Both the position numbers and the translations under genes were made by a program. 43,669 nt of DNA. It comes from Acidobacteria bacterium 13_2_20CM_2_57_6 (lineage in GTDB: Bacteria > Acidobacteriota > Terriglobia > Acidiferrales > UBA7541). Below the pieces are notes generated by a model, which had not been told where the DNA came from, did not search any database, and saw only the letters and a list, made by a program, of their open reading frames with translations. This document shows, in pieces, positions 1 to 7,837 of this stretch. How positions within the stretch are numbered: position 1 is the stretch's first letter; every line of letters starts with the position of its first letter. The DNA is taken from contig MNEA01000165.1 of the NCBI GenBank assembly GCA_001917435.1, positions 1 to 43,669 of the forward strand, read 5' to 3'.

Positions 1-219
1 CCTGCACATAGCCGGTATGAGGGACAAAGAACTGGCGCGCAAGGTCGGAGACCAGACCATGGTGCGCATCGCCGTTCAAGGCTTGAGGCCATGTATGCGG
101 AATATCAGAAACACGGCGGAAAAGTGCACCCTAATGGTGCGCTGCAAACCAAGCCCTGGGGCAGGAAAGAGTTCGGCGCGGTTGACCCCAACGGGGTTTG
201 CGTGACGCTTCAGGAATGA
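1..219 (+). pseudogene. VOC (glyoxalase/bleomycin-resistance-like) family protein, 3' end only, frameshifted
   Basis: Only the C-terminal part lies in the window. From about position 2 to 80 the second frame reads residues typical of a VOC domain (QTMVRIAV). From about position 82 the first frame takes over with LEAMYAEYQKHGGKV, then KPWGRKEFGAVDPNGVCV, and stops at TGA 217-219. The PWG...F...DPNG pattern is the usual last beta-alpha-beta-beta unit of VOC proteins, with the metal-ligand position near its end. Joining the two halves needs one extra base around 80-82 (between GTTCAAGG and CTTGAGG), so the gene carries a 1-nt deletion or a sequencing error. The substrate cannot be inferred. The malic enzyme GTG follows the stop directly, suggesting co-transcription. 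Confidence 0.7.
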
Positions 220-1926
220 GTGCTTCCCTTGGCCGCCATATCCCCTTCATCGCCCTTGCCCAAGCTCGCTCCTCATCTGCGCGGACGTGCGCTGCTGGAG
301 ATGCCGTCCTTGAACAAAGGCACCGCCTCCACCACGCAGGAGCGCCAGGCCCTCGGCCTTGATGGGCTTCTCCCGCCTGTAGTCGAAGCCATTGAAGAAC
401 AGTCCGCTCGCGCTTAAAAAGCTTATCTGCGCAAGCACGACAATCTCGAGCGTCACATTTATCTCCGCCAACTCCAGGACACCAACGAGGTTCTTTTCTA
501 CCGCCTTCTTCTCGATCACATCGAGGAGATGCTGCCCATCGTTTACACGCCCGTGGTTGCAGAGGCGTGCCAGGAATTCAGCCACATCTACCGGCGCCCT
601 CGCGGCCTGATTATTTCTTATCCGCTGCGCGACAACATTCGGCAGTTGCTTCAAAATCGCCCCAACAAAGAAGTCAGCGTCATCGTGGTTACCGATGGCG
701 AGCGCATCCTCGGCATTGGAGATCAAGGCGTCGGCGGCCTCGCCATCCCCATCGGAAAACTTGCCCTTTACTCCCTGATTGGCGGCGTTCCTCCGGTGCT
801 AACGCTGCCCGTTGTTCTCGATGTGGGCACCAACAATGAAGAGCGCCTTGCTGATCCCGAATATCTGGGCTGGCGCCACGAGCGCATCACTGGCGATGCC
901 TATGACGATTTTGTCGATCGTTTCGTTCAAGCCCTGAAACAAGAACTGCCCCATACGTTGCTTCAGTGGGAAGATTTCGCGCAGGCCCATGCTCGTCCCA
1001 TCCTCAACCGCTACCGCGACCAGCTCCTGACCTTCAATGACGATATTCAAGGCACCGCTGCGGTCGCCTGCGGAGCGATCCTTTCTGCCGTCCGTGTTTC
1101 CGGCCGCCGCCTTCGCGATCAACAAATCGTTATGCTCGGCGCCGGTTCCGCAGGCGTTGGTGTAGCCGACTTTCTCCGCGAAGCCATGGTTGCCGACGGT
1201 CTGTCGGAGCAGGAAGCGCGCTCTCGTTTCTGGCTCATCGATCGCGACGGCTTGCTTCACTCGCAACGCACGGACCTCTCCGCGGAGCAGCGTGTTTACG
1301 CGCAGCCGGCGGAGCGCTTGGCAAATTTTCCGCGAAGCGCCGCGAACCATCACGTCGGCCTTAGCGAAGTCATCCATCAGGTCGATGCGACCATTCTCAT
1401 CGGCCTCTCGACCCTCCCAGGCGCATTCTCCGAATCCATCGTTCGTGAAATGGCATGCAAATGTCCTCGGCCCATCATCCTGCCGCTGTCCAACCCCACG
1501 TCCAAGTCCGAAGCCGTCCCCGAGGATTTGATTCGTTGGACCGACGGCCGCGCTCTCGTCGCCACTGGTTCGCCGTTCCCGGATGTCCACTATCAGGGCC
1601 GCACCATTCGTATCGCTCAATGCAATAACGTCTACATATTCCCGGCCATGGGCCTCGCTCTTCTTGCCACTCAGGCGCGCCGCGTCACGGACCGCATGTT
1701 TCTTGCCGCGGCTCGCTCGCTTGCCGCGCAGTCTCCTGCCATCGCCGATCCGTCCGCGCCCTTGCTGCCGGCGTTGACCAGCCTTCGTCAGGCGGCAATC
1801 GAAATCGCTTTCACTGCAGCCGAACAGGCCCAGCGCGATGGGCTTGCTCCCCAGACAACGCCGGAAGCTCTGCGCAACGCCATAACTTCCGCGCAGTGGG
1901 CGCCGCAATACTCTTTGTATCTTTAG
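220..1926 (+). pseudogene. maeA: NAD-dependent malic enzyme with in-frame TAA stop
   Basis: NAD-malic enzyme (malate + NAD to pyruvate + CO2 + NADH) of the long SfcA/MaeA type. The N-terminal signature ([16 protein letters not shown]) starts from GTG 220, directly after the preceding stop. The frame then meets TAA at 415-417, exactly where the family usually has a tyrosine (EEQSARA-stop-KAYLRKHDNLERH). The same frame continues to TAG 1924-1926. The downstream part holds the catalytic YTP tyrosine motif, the IGKLALY segment with the catalytic lysine, metal-binding WEDF and NDDIQGT, and the Rossmann loop GAGSAGVG. If the stop is real, only a product reinitiated at ATG 529 (465 residues, lacking about 100 N-terminal residues) could be made; AGGAG lies immediately before that ATG, which is too close for a good ribosome site. 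A base error turning TAT or TAC into TAA is the alternative. Confidence 0.85.
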
Positions 1927-2025
1927 GCAACGCTGTCCATTCCCGAAAAATTTTTCATCCCGTGAGTACCGGTGCCGCATCCGATGGTATGTTTTGGAGC
2001 CATTCCTTTCCGGAGGTCCGTCCGC

Positions 2026-3396
2026 ATGAAATACGACGCCATCATCATCGGCTCCGGCCAGGCCGGCAATCCTCTCGCCTATCGGCTCGCCGACTTGGGG
2101 TGGTCTGTGGCGCTCATCGAGAAAAAGCATCTCGGTGGCACGTGCATCAACGTCGGCTGCACGCCCACCAAAACAATGGTCCACCGCGCGCAAGTCGCTC
2201 ACTATGCGCGAAACGCCGCGCGCTGGGGCGTCAATGCTTCTAATGTCAGCGTCGATCTCGCCAAAATTGTTGCGCAAAAAGACGAAGTCGTTCTCAGCTT
2301 TCGCAGCGGTCGGCAGAAACAGATCGACAAGCGCCCCAACCTTCGCCTCTATCACGGCCATGCTCGTTTTGTTGCCCCGCATCAACTCCAAGTCGGAGAT
2401 GATTTGCCCGAAAGCGAAAAAATCTTCATCAACACTGGCGGCCGCCCGACCGCTCCTGCGATCCCTGGCCTCGATACTGTCTCTTATCTCACCAACGAGT
2501 CCGCTATGCAGCTCATGGCTCTCCCCGAGCATCTCCTCATTCTCGGCGGTGGCTACATCGGCCTGGAATTTGGACAAATGTTTCGCCGCTACGGCAGCCG
2601 CGTCACCGTTCTTCACACCGGCAAACAAATTGTTTCTCGCGAAGATTCCGAAATTGCCGCCGAGCTGCAGGGAGCCCTGGAAGCCGAAGGTATTCAATTC
2701 CTGCTCAACGCTCGCACGACTCGCGTCGAAAGCAAAAACGGCGCTCTCACGGTGTCATTCGAATCGCCTGCAGGTTCATCGAGCGTCACCGGCTCGCATC
2801 TCCTGGTCGCCACTGGCCGCCGTCCAAACACCGACGATCTCGGTCTCGACGAGGCTGGCATCGAAACCGACCAGAGCGGCTATATCAAAGTGAACAGCCG
2901 CCTCGAGACAAATGTTTCCGGCGTGTGGGCCCTTGGTGATTGCAAAGGAGGCCCGGCATTTACGCACATTTCTTACAATGATTTTCAGATTGTTTACGGC
3001 AATTTGGTGGAAGGCAAGAATCTTTCGATTGAAAACCGGCTCGTCCCGTCCTGCGTTTTCACCGATCCGCAGCTCGGTGGTGTCGGCATGACGGAAAAAG
3101 AAGCTCGCGCCAAAGGCTTCAAACTAAAAATCGGCAGATGCCCGATGACCTATGTGGCGCGCGCGATCGAGCGCGGCGAAACCGCCGGCCTCATGAAAAT
3201 TGTCGTCGATGCTTCGAACGATCGAGTGCTCGGCGCTTCCATCCTTGCCTCCGAAGGAGGCGAACTCGTGCAAATCCTCAGCACGCTCATGCTCGCGAAG
3301 CAACCGTACACACTCTTGAAAGGCGCTGTCTATATCCATCCCACGCTCGCCGAAGGCTTCTTCTCCCTAATGGAAGACGTCAAGCTAGTCGACTGA
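2026..3396 (+). CDS. MerA-like FAD-dependent pyridine nucleotide-disulfide oxidoreductase
   Basis: Class I flavoprotein disulfide reductase of 456 residues, related to mercuric reductase and dihydrolipoamide dehydrogenase. The start ATG 2026 is preceded by CGGAGG at 2011-2016; an in-frame ATG at 1972 has no such site. The FAD-binding GSGQAGN lies at residues 10-16, and the redox pair Cys40/Cys45 sits in GGTCINVGCTPTK. The NAD(P)-binding GGGYIGLEFG is mid-protein, and the C-terminal dimer domain carries HPTLAEGFF, whose His is the catalytic base of the family. It lacks both the N-terminal heavy-metal domain and the C-terminal vicinal cysteines of true MerA, and no mer genes are nearby, so mercury reduction is not supported. 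It probably reduces a small disulfide or quinone substrate with NAD(P)H in the cytoplasm. It lies about 100 nt after the malic enzyme on the same strand. Confidence 0.9.
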   Translation: MKYDAIIIGSGQAGNPLAYRLADLGWSVALIEKKHLGGTCINVGCTPTKTMVHRAQVAHYARNAARWGVNASNVSVDLAKIVAQKDEVVLSFRSGRQKQIDKRPNLRLYHGHARFVAPHQLQVGDDLPESEKIFINTGGRPTAPAIPGLDTVSYLTNESAMQLMALPEHLLILGGGYIGLEFGQMFRRYGSRVTVLHTGKQIVSREDSEIAAELQGALEAEGIQFLLNARTTRVESKNGALTVSFESPAGSSSVTGSHLLVATGRRPNTDDLGLDEAGIETDQSGYIKVNSRLETNVSGVWALGDCKGGPAFTHISYNDFQIVYGNLVEGKNLSIENRLVPSCVFTDPQLGGVGMTEKEARAKGFKLKIGRCPMTYVARAIERGETAGLMKIVVDASNDRVLGASILASEGGELVQILSTLMLAKQPYTLLKGAVYIHPTLAEGFFSLMEDVKLVD

Positions 3397-3410
3397 TCCC
3401 GAGGATTTTC

Positions 3411-3487
3411 TGGTGGGGCTGGGCGGATTCGAACCGCCGACAAGCAGTTTAGGAAACTGCTGCTCTATCCATCTGAGCTACAGCCCC
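3411..3487 (-). tRNA. tRNA-Arg (anticodon CCT)
   Basis: Read on the minus strand the sequence folds as a standard cloverleaf: 7-bp acceptor stem GGGGCTG/CAGCCCC, D stem GCTC/GAGC, anticodon stem GCAGT/ACTGC with loop TTCCTAA, T stem GGCGG/CCGCC and T loop TTCGAAT. The anticodon CCT reads the rare arginine codon AGG. Discriminator A is followed by an encoded CCA at 3411-3413. Total length is 77 nt with a short variable loop. It sits alone between the flavoprotein and the minus-strand secreted protein gene. Confidence 0.97.
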
Positions 3488-3495
3488 GCTCCTTT

Positions 3496-3501
3496 ATTGT
3501 A
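3496..3501 (-). promoter_or_regulatory. Putative -10 box of the tRNA-Arg gene
   Basis: The minus strand reads TACAAT eight nucleotides before the first base of the mature tRNA. That is the right distance for a start just upstream of the tRNA 5' end. No good -35 box is visible. Confidence 0.4.
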
Positions 3502-3543
3502 ATACTTCCCGGCCATTTTCGTTCCGTCTGTGTTTGCCCATTG

Positions 3544-4341
3544 TCAAAGCGATGGCCGCGAAGCTCCGGGCGCCGTAGGCGCCGGATTCGATTTTGTTCT
3601 GGGCGCAATCTTGCTGATGCGCAGGCTCCGAAAAATCGTCGGCCAGTATTCCCGCAGCGCGTTGCTGGCGGTGTACAATCCGATCCGTATTCCATAGCGT
3701 TGAAACGTGCGGCCCGCCGTTTGTTCTTCCACCGGCAAATAGCTGTTGGCCAGGCTCTCGGCCAGCAGCGGCCCCAGCATTCCCGCCCAATTCGCCGCGT
3801 CTTTACCTTCATCCGTGCGCGCCACGACGATGCGGCTCAGCGCGTATCCCACGCGGTGCCCAAACCCGCCGTGCAGCGTTACGAAGTAGCGCGGGTCGCG
3901 GTGTAGCGCGGACGAAATGACAAACGTTCCGAAGAAATTCGTCGATGCGGCCGTGGCCATTGAGGTACCAAACCGTTTTCCGTATCCGCCCATTCCCTGG
4001 CCATATGCGGCCAGCGAATTCTGCGCCTGGCCGATCCCCGCACCCGCCGCGGAACTGAGAAGCCGCGAAGGAGCGATGCTTTCATCCGCGAAAAGTTCGA
4101 ACTTCTGCTTCGTGCTGAGCGGGCCGGCGCTGGTTGCGATATCGGGAAAGAAAATCGACCGCCGCTCGAGAACTTCGATGGTTGTTTGGACACGATTCTG
4201 GCGCTTTTGCGGCGCGGTTTCCTGCTTTGCGACGGGCGCATCGGGAAGGTCTTGTGGCTTCGGCTCTTGCTGGGCCGCCGCCGTTGCGGCGACGCTCACC
4301 AGCAATGCCATTAATCGCACAGCCGATGAGGCGGGCCGCAT
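3544..4341 (-). CDS. Secreted protein of unknown function, acidobacterial type
   Basis: 265 residues beginning with a Sec-type signal peptide (MRPASSAVRLMALLVSVAATAAAQQ, cleavage probably after AAA at about residue 23). It is followed by a Pro/Gln/Lys-rich linker containing PDAPVAKQE. The mature part has a glycine/alanine-rich, possibly membrane-associated middle (around GIGQAQNSLAAYGQGMGGYG), then HRDPRYF and a second amphipathic stretch. I do not recognise a named domain; similar PDAP-linker proteins are, to my knowledge, common in Acidobacteria, so this is a lineage-typical envelope protein. The start is supported by AGGA seven bases upstream. The FGE-like gene lies 46 nt upstream on the same strand, so the two may form an operon. 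Function unknown. Confidence 0.75.
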   Translation of the reverse strand: MRPASSAVRLMALLVSVAATAAAQQEPKPQDLPDAPVAKQETAPQKRQNRVQTTIEVLERRSIFFPDIATSAGPLSTKQKFELFADESIAPSRLLSSAAGAGIGQAQNSLAAYGQGMGGYGKRFGTSMATAASTNFFGTFVISSALHRDPRYFVTLHGGFGHRVGYALSRIVVARTDEGKDAANWAGMLGPLLAESLANSYLPVEEQTAGRTFQRYGIRIGLYTASNALREYWPTIFRSLRISKIAPRTKSNPAPTAPGASRPSL

Positions 4342-4387
4342 TCCTTCATCCTAACATGAATACAAAGCTCGTTCTTGCTGCCTCTGG

Positions 4388-5179
4388 TCACACAAACAAA
4401 TTGCGCGCGGAATTTTCGATGCGCGGCTGGGAGCCACTCCGGCATTCTCGCCTACTCAACGACCGCGCGATTCGGAATCCATAGTCCGCGTATTGAAACT
4501 CCGGCGGAATGCTGGAACGCGCTGCTGTGCGCGTCACCTTAATGTGATGGCGCCACGAGCCACCCCGCGAAGCCTTGCGCGTGCCGCTCTGCGGCCCTTG
4601 CGGATTCCGTTCCGGCGAACGCGCGTAGTAGCCGTCGTCGTACCAGTCGGAGCACCATTCGTGGACGTTGTCGCCCACGTTGTAAAGCCCGTAAGCGTTC
4701 GGCTTATACAGTCCCACCGGCTCCGGCCCATGCTTCCAGCGCTTGTCGTAATCGGGAATTGTCTCCGGAGGGGCATCTCCCCACGGATAAAGCAAATTCT
4801 CCTCTCCGCCGCGCGCCGCGCGTTCCCATTCGGCTTCCGTCGGCAAACGATAGCGTTTGCCGGTCATTCCGCTCAGCCACTCGCAGTAGCTCGCTGCCTC
4901 CTGCCAAGACACGGCAACAACCGGCATGTGCGGATCATTGAAATTCGCATCATTCCAATGCGGAGGTGGAGGGCCATTCGTTGCCGCAAGGAAGCGCGCG
5001 TACTCCACGTTCGTCGCCTGGTACACTGCCAGCTCAAACTCAGCCACCCATACCCGATGCACCGGTTTTTCGTCGTCGCGCCCGGTTTCGCATCCCATCG
5101 CGAACCAGCCCTCCGGGATGGGCTCCATCATCGGCTCGATCGCTCCCGTTTGGGTTCCACTCATGGACGTGGCCGCCAT
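4388..5179 (-). CDS. FGE-sulfatase (SUMF1) domain protein without catalytic cysteines
   Basis: 263 residues with a complete formylglycine-generating-enzyme fold: opening PIPEGWFAMGC (residues 20-30), LPTEAEWERAARGG (112-125), YPWGD (131-135), NVHEWCSDWY (171-180), RGGSW (205-209) and the closing YGFRIAR (233-239). In true FGE the RGGS segment is followed by two redox cysteines that bind copper and oxidise the sulfatase cysteine. Here the stretch after RGGSW (RHHIKVTRTAARSS) has none. It is therefore unlikely to activate sulfatases; other members of this family act on different substrates (for example EgtB and NirV relatives) or only bind. No signal peptide is visible and no sulfatase gene is nearby. 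The start at 5179 has GGAG only three bases upstream; an ATG five codons later is a possible alternative. Confidence 0.85.
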   Translation of the reverse strand: MAATSMSGTQTGAIEPMMEPIPEGWFAMGCETGRDDEKPVHRVWVAEFELAVYQATNVEYARFLAATNGPPPPHWNDANFNDPHMPVVAVSWQEAASYCEWLSGMTGKRYRLPTEAEWERAARGGEENLLYPWGDAPPETIPDYDKRWKHGPEPVGLYKPNAYGLYNVGDNVHEWCSDWYDDGYYARSPERNPQGPQSGTRKASRGGSWRHHIKVTRTAARSSIPPEFQYADYGFRIARSLSRRECRSGSQPRIENSARNLFV

Positions 5180-5460
5180 ATGCTCCGATCCAGTCTCGCA
5201 TGATTGTAGTGGCGCATTGCAAAGAGGAATGGCTAGTCAACAGGGCCCCTAACCCCCACCCGGGTGGTTTTTCGCAAAGAGTGCGGAATTGATTGAAAAT
5301 AAAACACTTGAATGCTGGCCTGGGCTGATACCCCTGAAGAAGGTAATGTGGCGACATAAAGTCGCCGCTACAAGACGAAAGATGCCGGGCTCTCCCCACA
5401 AACCGGGGCAAAGCGCTTCGAAAAGACTCAGGGCGAGCCGGCGCTACACCGATGAAGTGG
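5180..5460. other. Intergenic region with palindrome and hairpin, no gene
   Basis: No convincing coding frame. It holds a perfect 12-bp palindrome CCACCCGGGTGG at 5256-5267 followed by TTTTT on the plus strand, and a 6-bp hairpin GGCGAC-ATAAA-GTCGCC at 5350-5366. The latter resembles the dispersed intergenic repeats seen in acidobacterial genomes, but no second copy is visible here, so repeat status is inference. Confidence 0.5.
5350..5366. repeat. Short hairpin, possible REP-like unit
   Basis: GGCGAC (5350-5355), loop ATAAA, GTCGCC (5361-5366): a perfect 6-bp stem. It lies in non-coding DNA between the FGE-like gene and the decayed toxin-antitoxin locus. Confidence 0.4.
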
Positions 5461-5693
5461 TCAGCGCGGGCGGCGGAGAGGGCGCTTCGCGGCATGAATC
5501 AAGGTGCGTAGGGCTGTATTGACGGACTGTCGTTAGGGAAATACTCAGCTACGTCCGGTGAAAGAAGTACGAGATTCGTTCCCGCTCGATAGCGCGCGAT
5601 ATACTTGCCACGGACGCCGCCTTTCAATTTAGAAAGGTCGTACTCGCGGCGCAGTTCGTCAGGCCGTCTTCGTTTCTCAGTTTTTTTCTTCAT
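5461..5693 (-). pseudogene. brnA: BrnA-like antitoxin, frameshifted near its C-terminus
   Basis: Small basic N-terminus (MKKKTEKRRRPDELRREYD) then GVRGKYIARYRAGTN and LLSPDVAEYFPND, a pattern found in small antitoxins paired with BrnT toxins. The open frame runs off into SPSIQPYAP and stops at 5499. One base later in phase, the DNA reads SVNTALRTLIHAAKR and stops at TGA 5461-5463. That is the expected helix-turn end of the family, and it parallels VNALLRSVI in the second antitoxin at 32152. The total of 233 nt is one short of 78 codons, so a 1-nt deletion near 5524-5530 explains both halves. Its start ATG (5691-5693) overlaps the toxin remnant by 17 nt, the usual brnT-brnA arrangement. Confidence 0.7.
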
Positions 5694-5737
5694 ACTGTTT
5701 TCGTTCGCGCTGGGTTGTCTTACGACCGCTTATGATC
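5677..5737 (-). pseudogene. brnT: BrnT toxin remnant (C-terminus only)
   Basis: Reading the minus strand in the frame ending at TGA 5677-5679 gives IISGRKTTQRERKQYEEKN, which matches the conserved end of BrnT ribonuclease toxins (RIISARKATRRERRxYEE). Upstream of position 5737 the similarity stops and the hairpin-rich repeat at 5806-5970 begins shortly afterwards. The first three quarters of the toxin are gone. Overlap of its stop with the antitoxin start confirms the old two-gene order. Too short for automated gene calls. Confidence 0.65.
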
Positions 5738-5805
5738 TGAGGCACTCCGATCAACCTAAGGATAGGGCAGGCAGTGTGCCAAGAGAAGAGAGATTCCTCA
5801 CATGC

Positions 5806-5855
5806 GCAGGCCGACGCTTTCGCAGGAGCGAAAGCGGAAGAGGAAATCGGCCTGC
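5806..5855. repeat. Nested hairpin repeat element
   Basis: An outer stem GCAGGCCGA (5806-5814) pairs with TCGGCCTGC (5847-5855). Directly inside it, CGCTTTCGC (5815-5823) pairs with GCGAAAGCG (5828-5836) around loop AGGA. The 5' arm is thus 18 contiguous paired bases and the 3' arm has a 10-nt bulge (5837-5846). Such structure is typical of REP/MITE-like intergenic elements. Confidence 0.6.
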
Positions 5856-5898
5856 TGCGTTCGGAATGACAGTGTGGGTGGGGTGGCGCGGCGGGAGA

Positions 5899-5919
5899 GG
5901 GCGCAGCGGTGCTGCGCCC
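5899..5919. repeat. Strong 9-bp hairpin
   Basis: GGGCGCAGC (5899-5907), loop GGT, GCTGCGCCC (5911-5919). It lies 44 nt after the nested hairpin and is probably part of the same non-coding repeat. It could also act as a transcription barrier, but there is no T-run after it. Confidence 0.55.
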
Positions 5920-5952
5920 CTACAAAAGAAATAGCGCACAGGCCCGTTCCGC

Positions 5953-5970
5953 CCGACCTGGCTTGGTCGG
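5953..5970. repeat. 6-bp hairpin upstream of the AsmA gene
   Basis: CCGACC (5953-5958), loop TGGCTT, GGTCGG (5965-5970). It is the third hairpin in 165 nt. A possible -10 box TAACAT follows at 5978-5983, so it may mark the boundary between the repeat and the promoter of the AsmA gene. Confidence 0.4.
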
Positions 5971-6032
5971 TCCGTGCTAACATTATGCCTCCGACCCGAT
6001 CTGCGCTTGTTCCTACCGGACCGGAGGCTGCC

Positions 6033-7751
6033 GTGAATAAGACATTGAAGATTGTGCTGATTGTGGTGGCGGTGCTGGTTGTGGTGGTGCTCGTTGCGCC
6101 GTTTTTGATCCCCGTGAACCAGTTCCGGCCCATCATTGAAGAGAAAGCTTCCGCGGCGCTGGGACGCAAAGTGCAATTGGGCAACATCAGTCTGTCCCTG
6201 ATCAGCGGATCGCTTTCCGCGGAAAACCTCTCCATCGGAGACGACCCGAAATTCAGCTCTGTTCCGTTCCTGACCGCCAAGTCGCTGAACGTGGGCCTAG
6301 AAATGATGCCGCTGATCCTCTCGAAGACCCTCAACGTCACCGGCGTTACGATTGCCAGCCCCAAAGTGACGCTGTTGCACAATGCCGCCGGGCAGTGGAA
6401 CTATTCTTCGCTGGGCGCTTCCGCCGCAAAGGCGCAAGCGAAACAGCCGCCCGCGGAAAAACCCTCCGGCGCAGCGGGCGCGGCGGAAGTTTCCATCAAG
6501 AAACTTACGCTGAGCGACGGCAGCATCATCGTCGGCTCGACGACTTCCGAGAAGCGCAGCACGTACGACCACGTCAACGTGACGGCTTCGGATGTTTCGC
6601 TGACTTCCAAGTTTCCGGTTACGGTCACCGCCGATCTGCCCGCTGGCGGCAAGCTGAAGCTGGACGGCAAGTTCGGCCCGGTGGACCAAGTGGATACTGC
6701 GCTTACTCCACTGAATGCCAAGCTCAACGTCACGGACTTGAATCTTGCTTCCACCGGTTTCCTCGATCCTTCCTTGGGGCTCGGCGGCATTGTGGGTCTC
6801 GACGCCGACCTTTCGTCGCAAAGCGGCGAAGCGCAGACCAAAGGGAACGCCAGGCTTTCCAAGGCGCTTCTGATCGCCGGTGGTTCAGCGGCTGGAGTTC
6901 CTGTGACCGTGAATTTCAGTACGAAGTACAATCTCCGCAAGAACGCCGGCGTGCTGGAACCATCCACACTGAAGATCGGCAATGCGGCGGCGCACCTGTC
7001 CGGCACATTTCAGTCGCCTGGGGACGAAACCATCGTCAACGCGAAGGTCGAAGGAGAGAACATGCCCGCACGCGACCTGGAGGCCTTTCTTCCTGCGCTC
7101 GGCATCCACCTTCCGAAAGGCGCTTCGGTGGCCGCAGGCGCGCTCAACACAAATCTGAATATAACCGGGCCGACCAACAAACTGATCACTACGGGGACAG
7201 TTGGGCTGTACAACGCCAAGCTTGCGGGCTTCGACCTGGGATCGAGGATGTCTACGATTTCCGCGCTGACGGGCCTGAAAACCGGCCAGGATTTGGACAT
7301 CGAAAAAATCACGACCAATTTGCACATGGCTCCTACCGGGCTGGAAGCGGAGAATTTCCTGGCGGCGATTCCCGCGCTGGGGACGCTGGTTGGGGCGGGC
7401 ACGCTGGATTCGAAAAATAATCTGGACTTCAAAATGGCAGCCACTCTGGCAAGCACAGCAACGTATTCTTCATCGGGCGGGGCGCCGGCGTCAGGAATCG
7501 GGGGCATCCTGGGCGCCATCGGGGGAGGCAAGGGCGGGTGCAAAGGAGCGACCATTCCTTTTCAGATTCATGGCACGACCGCCGAGCCGAAATTTGTTCC
7601 CGATATCGGCGGGACCGCTGCAAGCCTGCTCCAGTCGCAGCTTGCCTGCACCGGCGGGACCGCCCCAGGAGCTAATCCGCAGCAACAAATGCAAAATCCA
7701 GCCGACGCGATAAACGCGCTGGGAGGATTGTTCAAGAAGAAAAAGCCTTGA
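6033..7751 (+). CDS. AsmA family protein
   Basis: 572 residues from GTG 6033, chosen because GGAGG lies at 6023-6027, six bases upstream; an in-frame ATG at 5985 has no ribosome site. One N-terminal transmembrane anchor (KIVLIVVAVLVVVVLVAPFL) is followed by the family's opening motif (FRPIIEEKASAALGRKVQLGNISLSL) and long repeated beta-strand stretches, as in AsmA/YhjG/TamB-like proteins of the periplasm. These are proposed to form bridge-like lipid channels or to influence outer-membrane assembly. The C-terminal 100 residues turn into a Gly/Ala/Gln-rich low-complexity tail ending in lysines (LFKKKKP). The gene stands alone and converges on the ADOP array. Confidence 0.85.
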   Translation: MNKTLKIVLIVVAVLVVVVLVAPFLIPVNQFRPIIEEKASAALGRKVQLGNISLSLISGSLSAENLSIGDDPKFSSVPFLTAKSLNVGLEMMPLILSKTLNVTGVTIASPKVTLLHNAAGQWNYSSLGASAAKAQAKQPPAEKPSGAAGAAEVSIKKLTLSDGSIIVGSTTSEKRSTYDHVNVTASDVSLTSKFPVTVTADLPAGGKLKLDGKFGPVDQVDTALTPLNAKLNVTDLNLASTGFLDPSLGLGGIVGLDADLSSQSGEAQTKGNARLSKALLIAGGSAAGVPVTVNFSTKYNLRKNAGVLEPSTLKIGNAAAHLSGTFQSPGDETIVNAKVEGENMPARDLEAFLPALGIHLPKGASVAAGALNTNLNITGPTNKLITTGTVGLYNAKLAGFDLGSRMSTISALTGLKTGQDLDIEKITTNLHMAPTGLEAENFLAAIPALGTLVGAGTLDSKNNLDFKMAATLASTATYSSSGGAPASGIGGILGAIGGGKGGCKGATIPFQIHGTTAEPKFVPDIGGTAASLLQSQLACTGGTAPGANPQQQMQNPADAINALGGLFKKKKP

Positions 7752-7837
7752 GAAAGAGAACTAGAAACTAGAAATCAGAAACTAGAAACCAAGAACTAGA
7801 AATTCAAAACGAGAAACAAAAACGGGAAAGCGAATCT
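7752..7837. repeat. Degenerate tandem micro-repeat (AGAAACT-type)
   Basis: Between the stop codons of the AsmA gene and ADOP-1 the plus strand is A-rich and built from approximate copies of AACTAGAAA (for example at 7760-7800, about five imperfect units). No stem suggests a terminator. The tract separates two convergent genes. Confidence 0.5.

Noticed and set aside
799..2697. Long minus-strand frame (632 codons) opposite malic enzyme and the flavoprotein
   Set aside because: No recognisable domain, biased composition, and both genes on the plus strand have clear family motifs. It is a GC-driven shadow.
2026..3396. Calling the flavoprotein a true mercuric reductase (merA)
   Set aside because: It lacks the N-terminal metal domain and the C-terminal cysteine pair, and no mer genes are nearby.
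5289..5522. 77-codon plus-strand frame in the gap before brnA
   Set aside because: Overlaps the antitoxin end in antisense, contains the hairpin repeat, and shows no family pattern.
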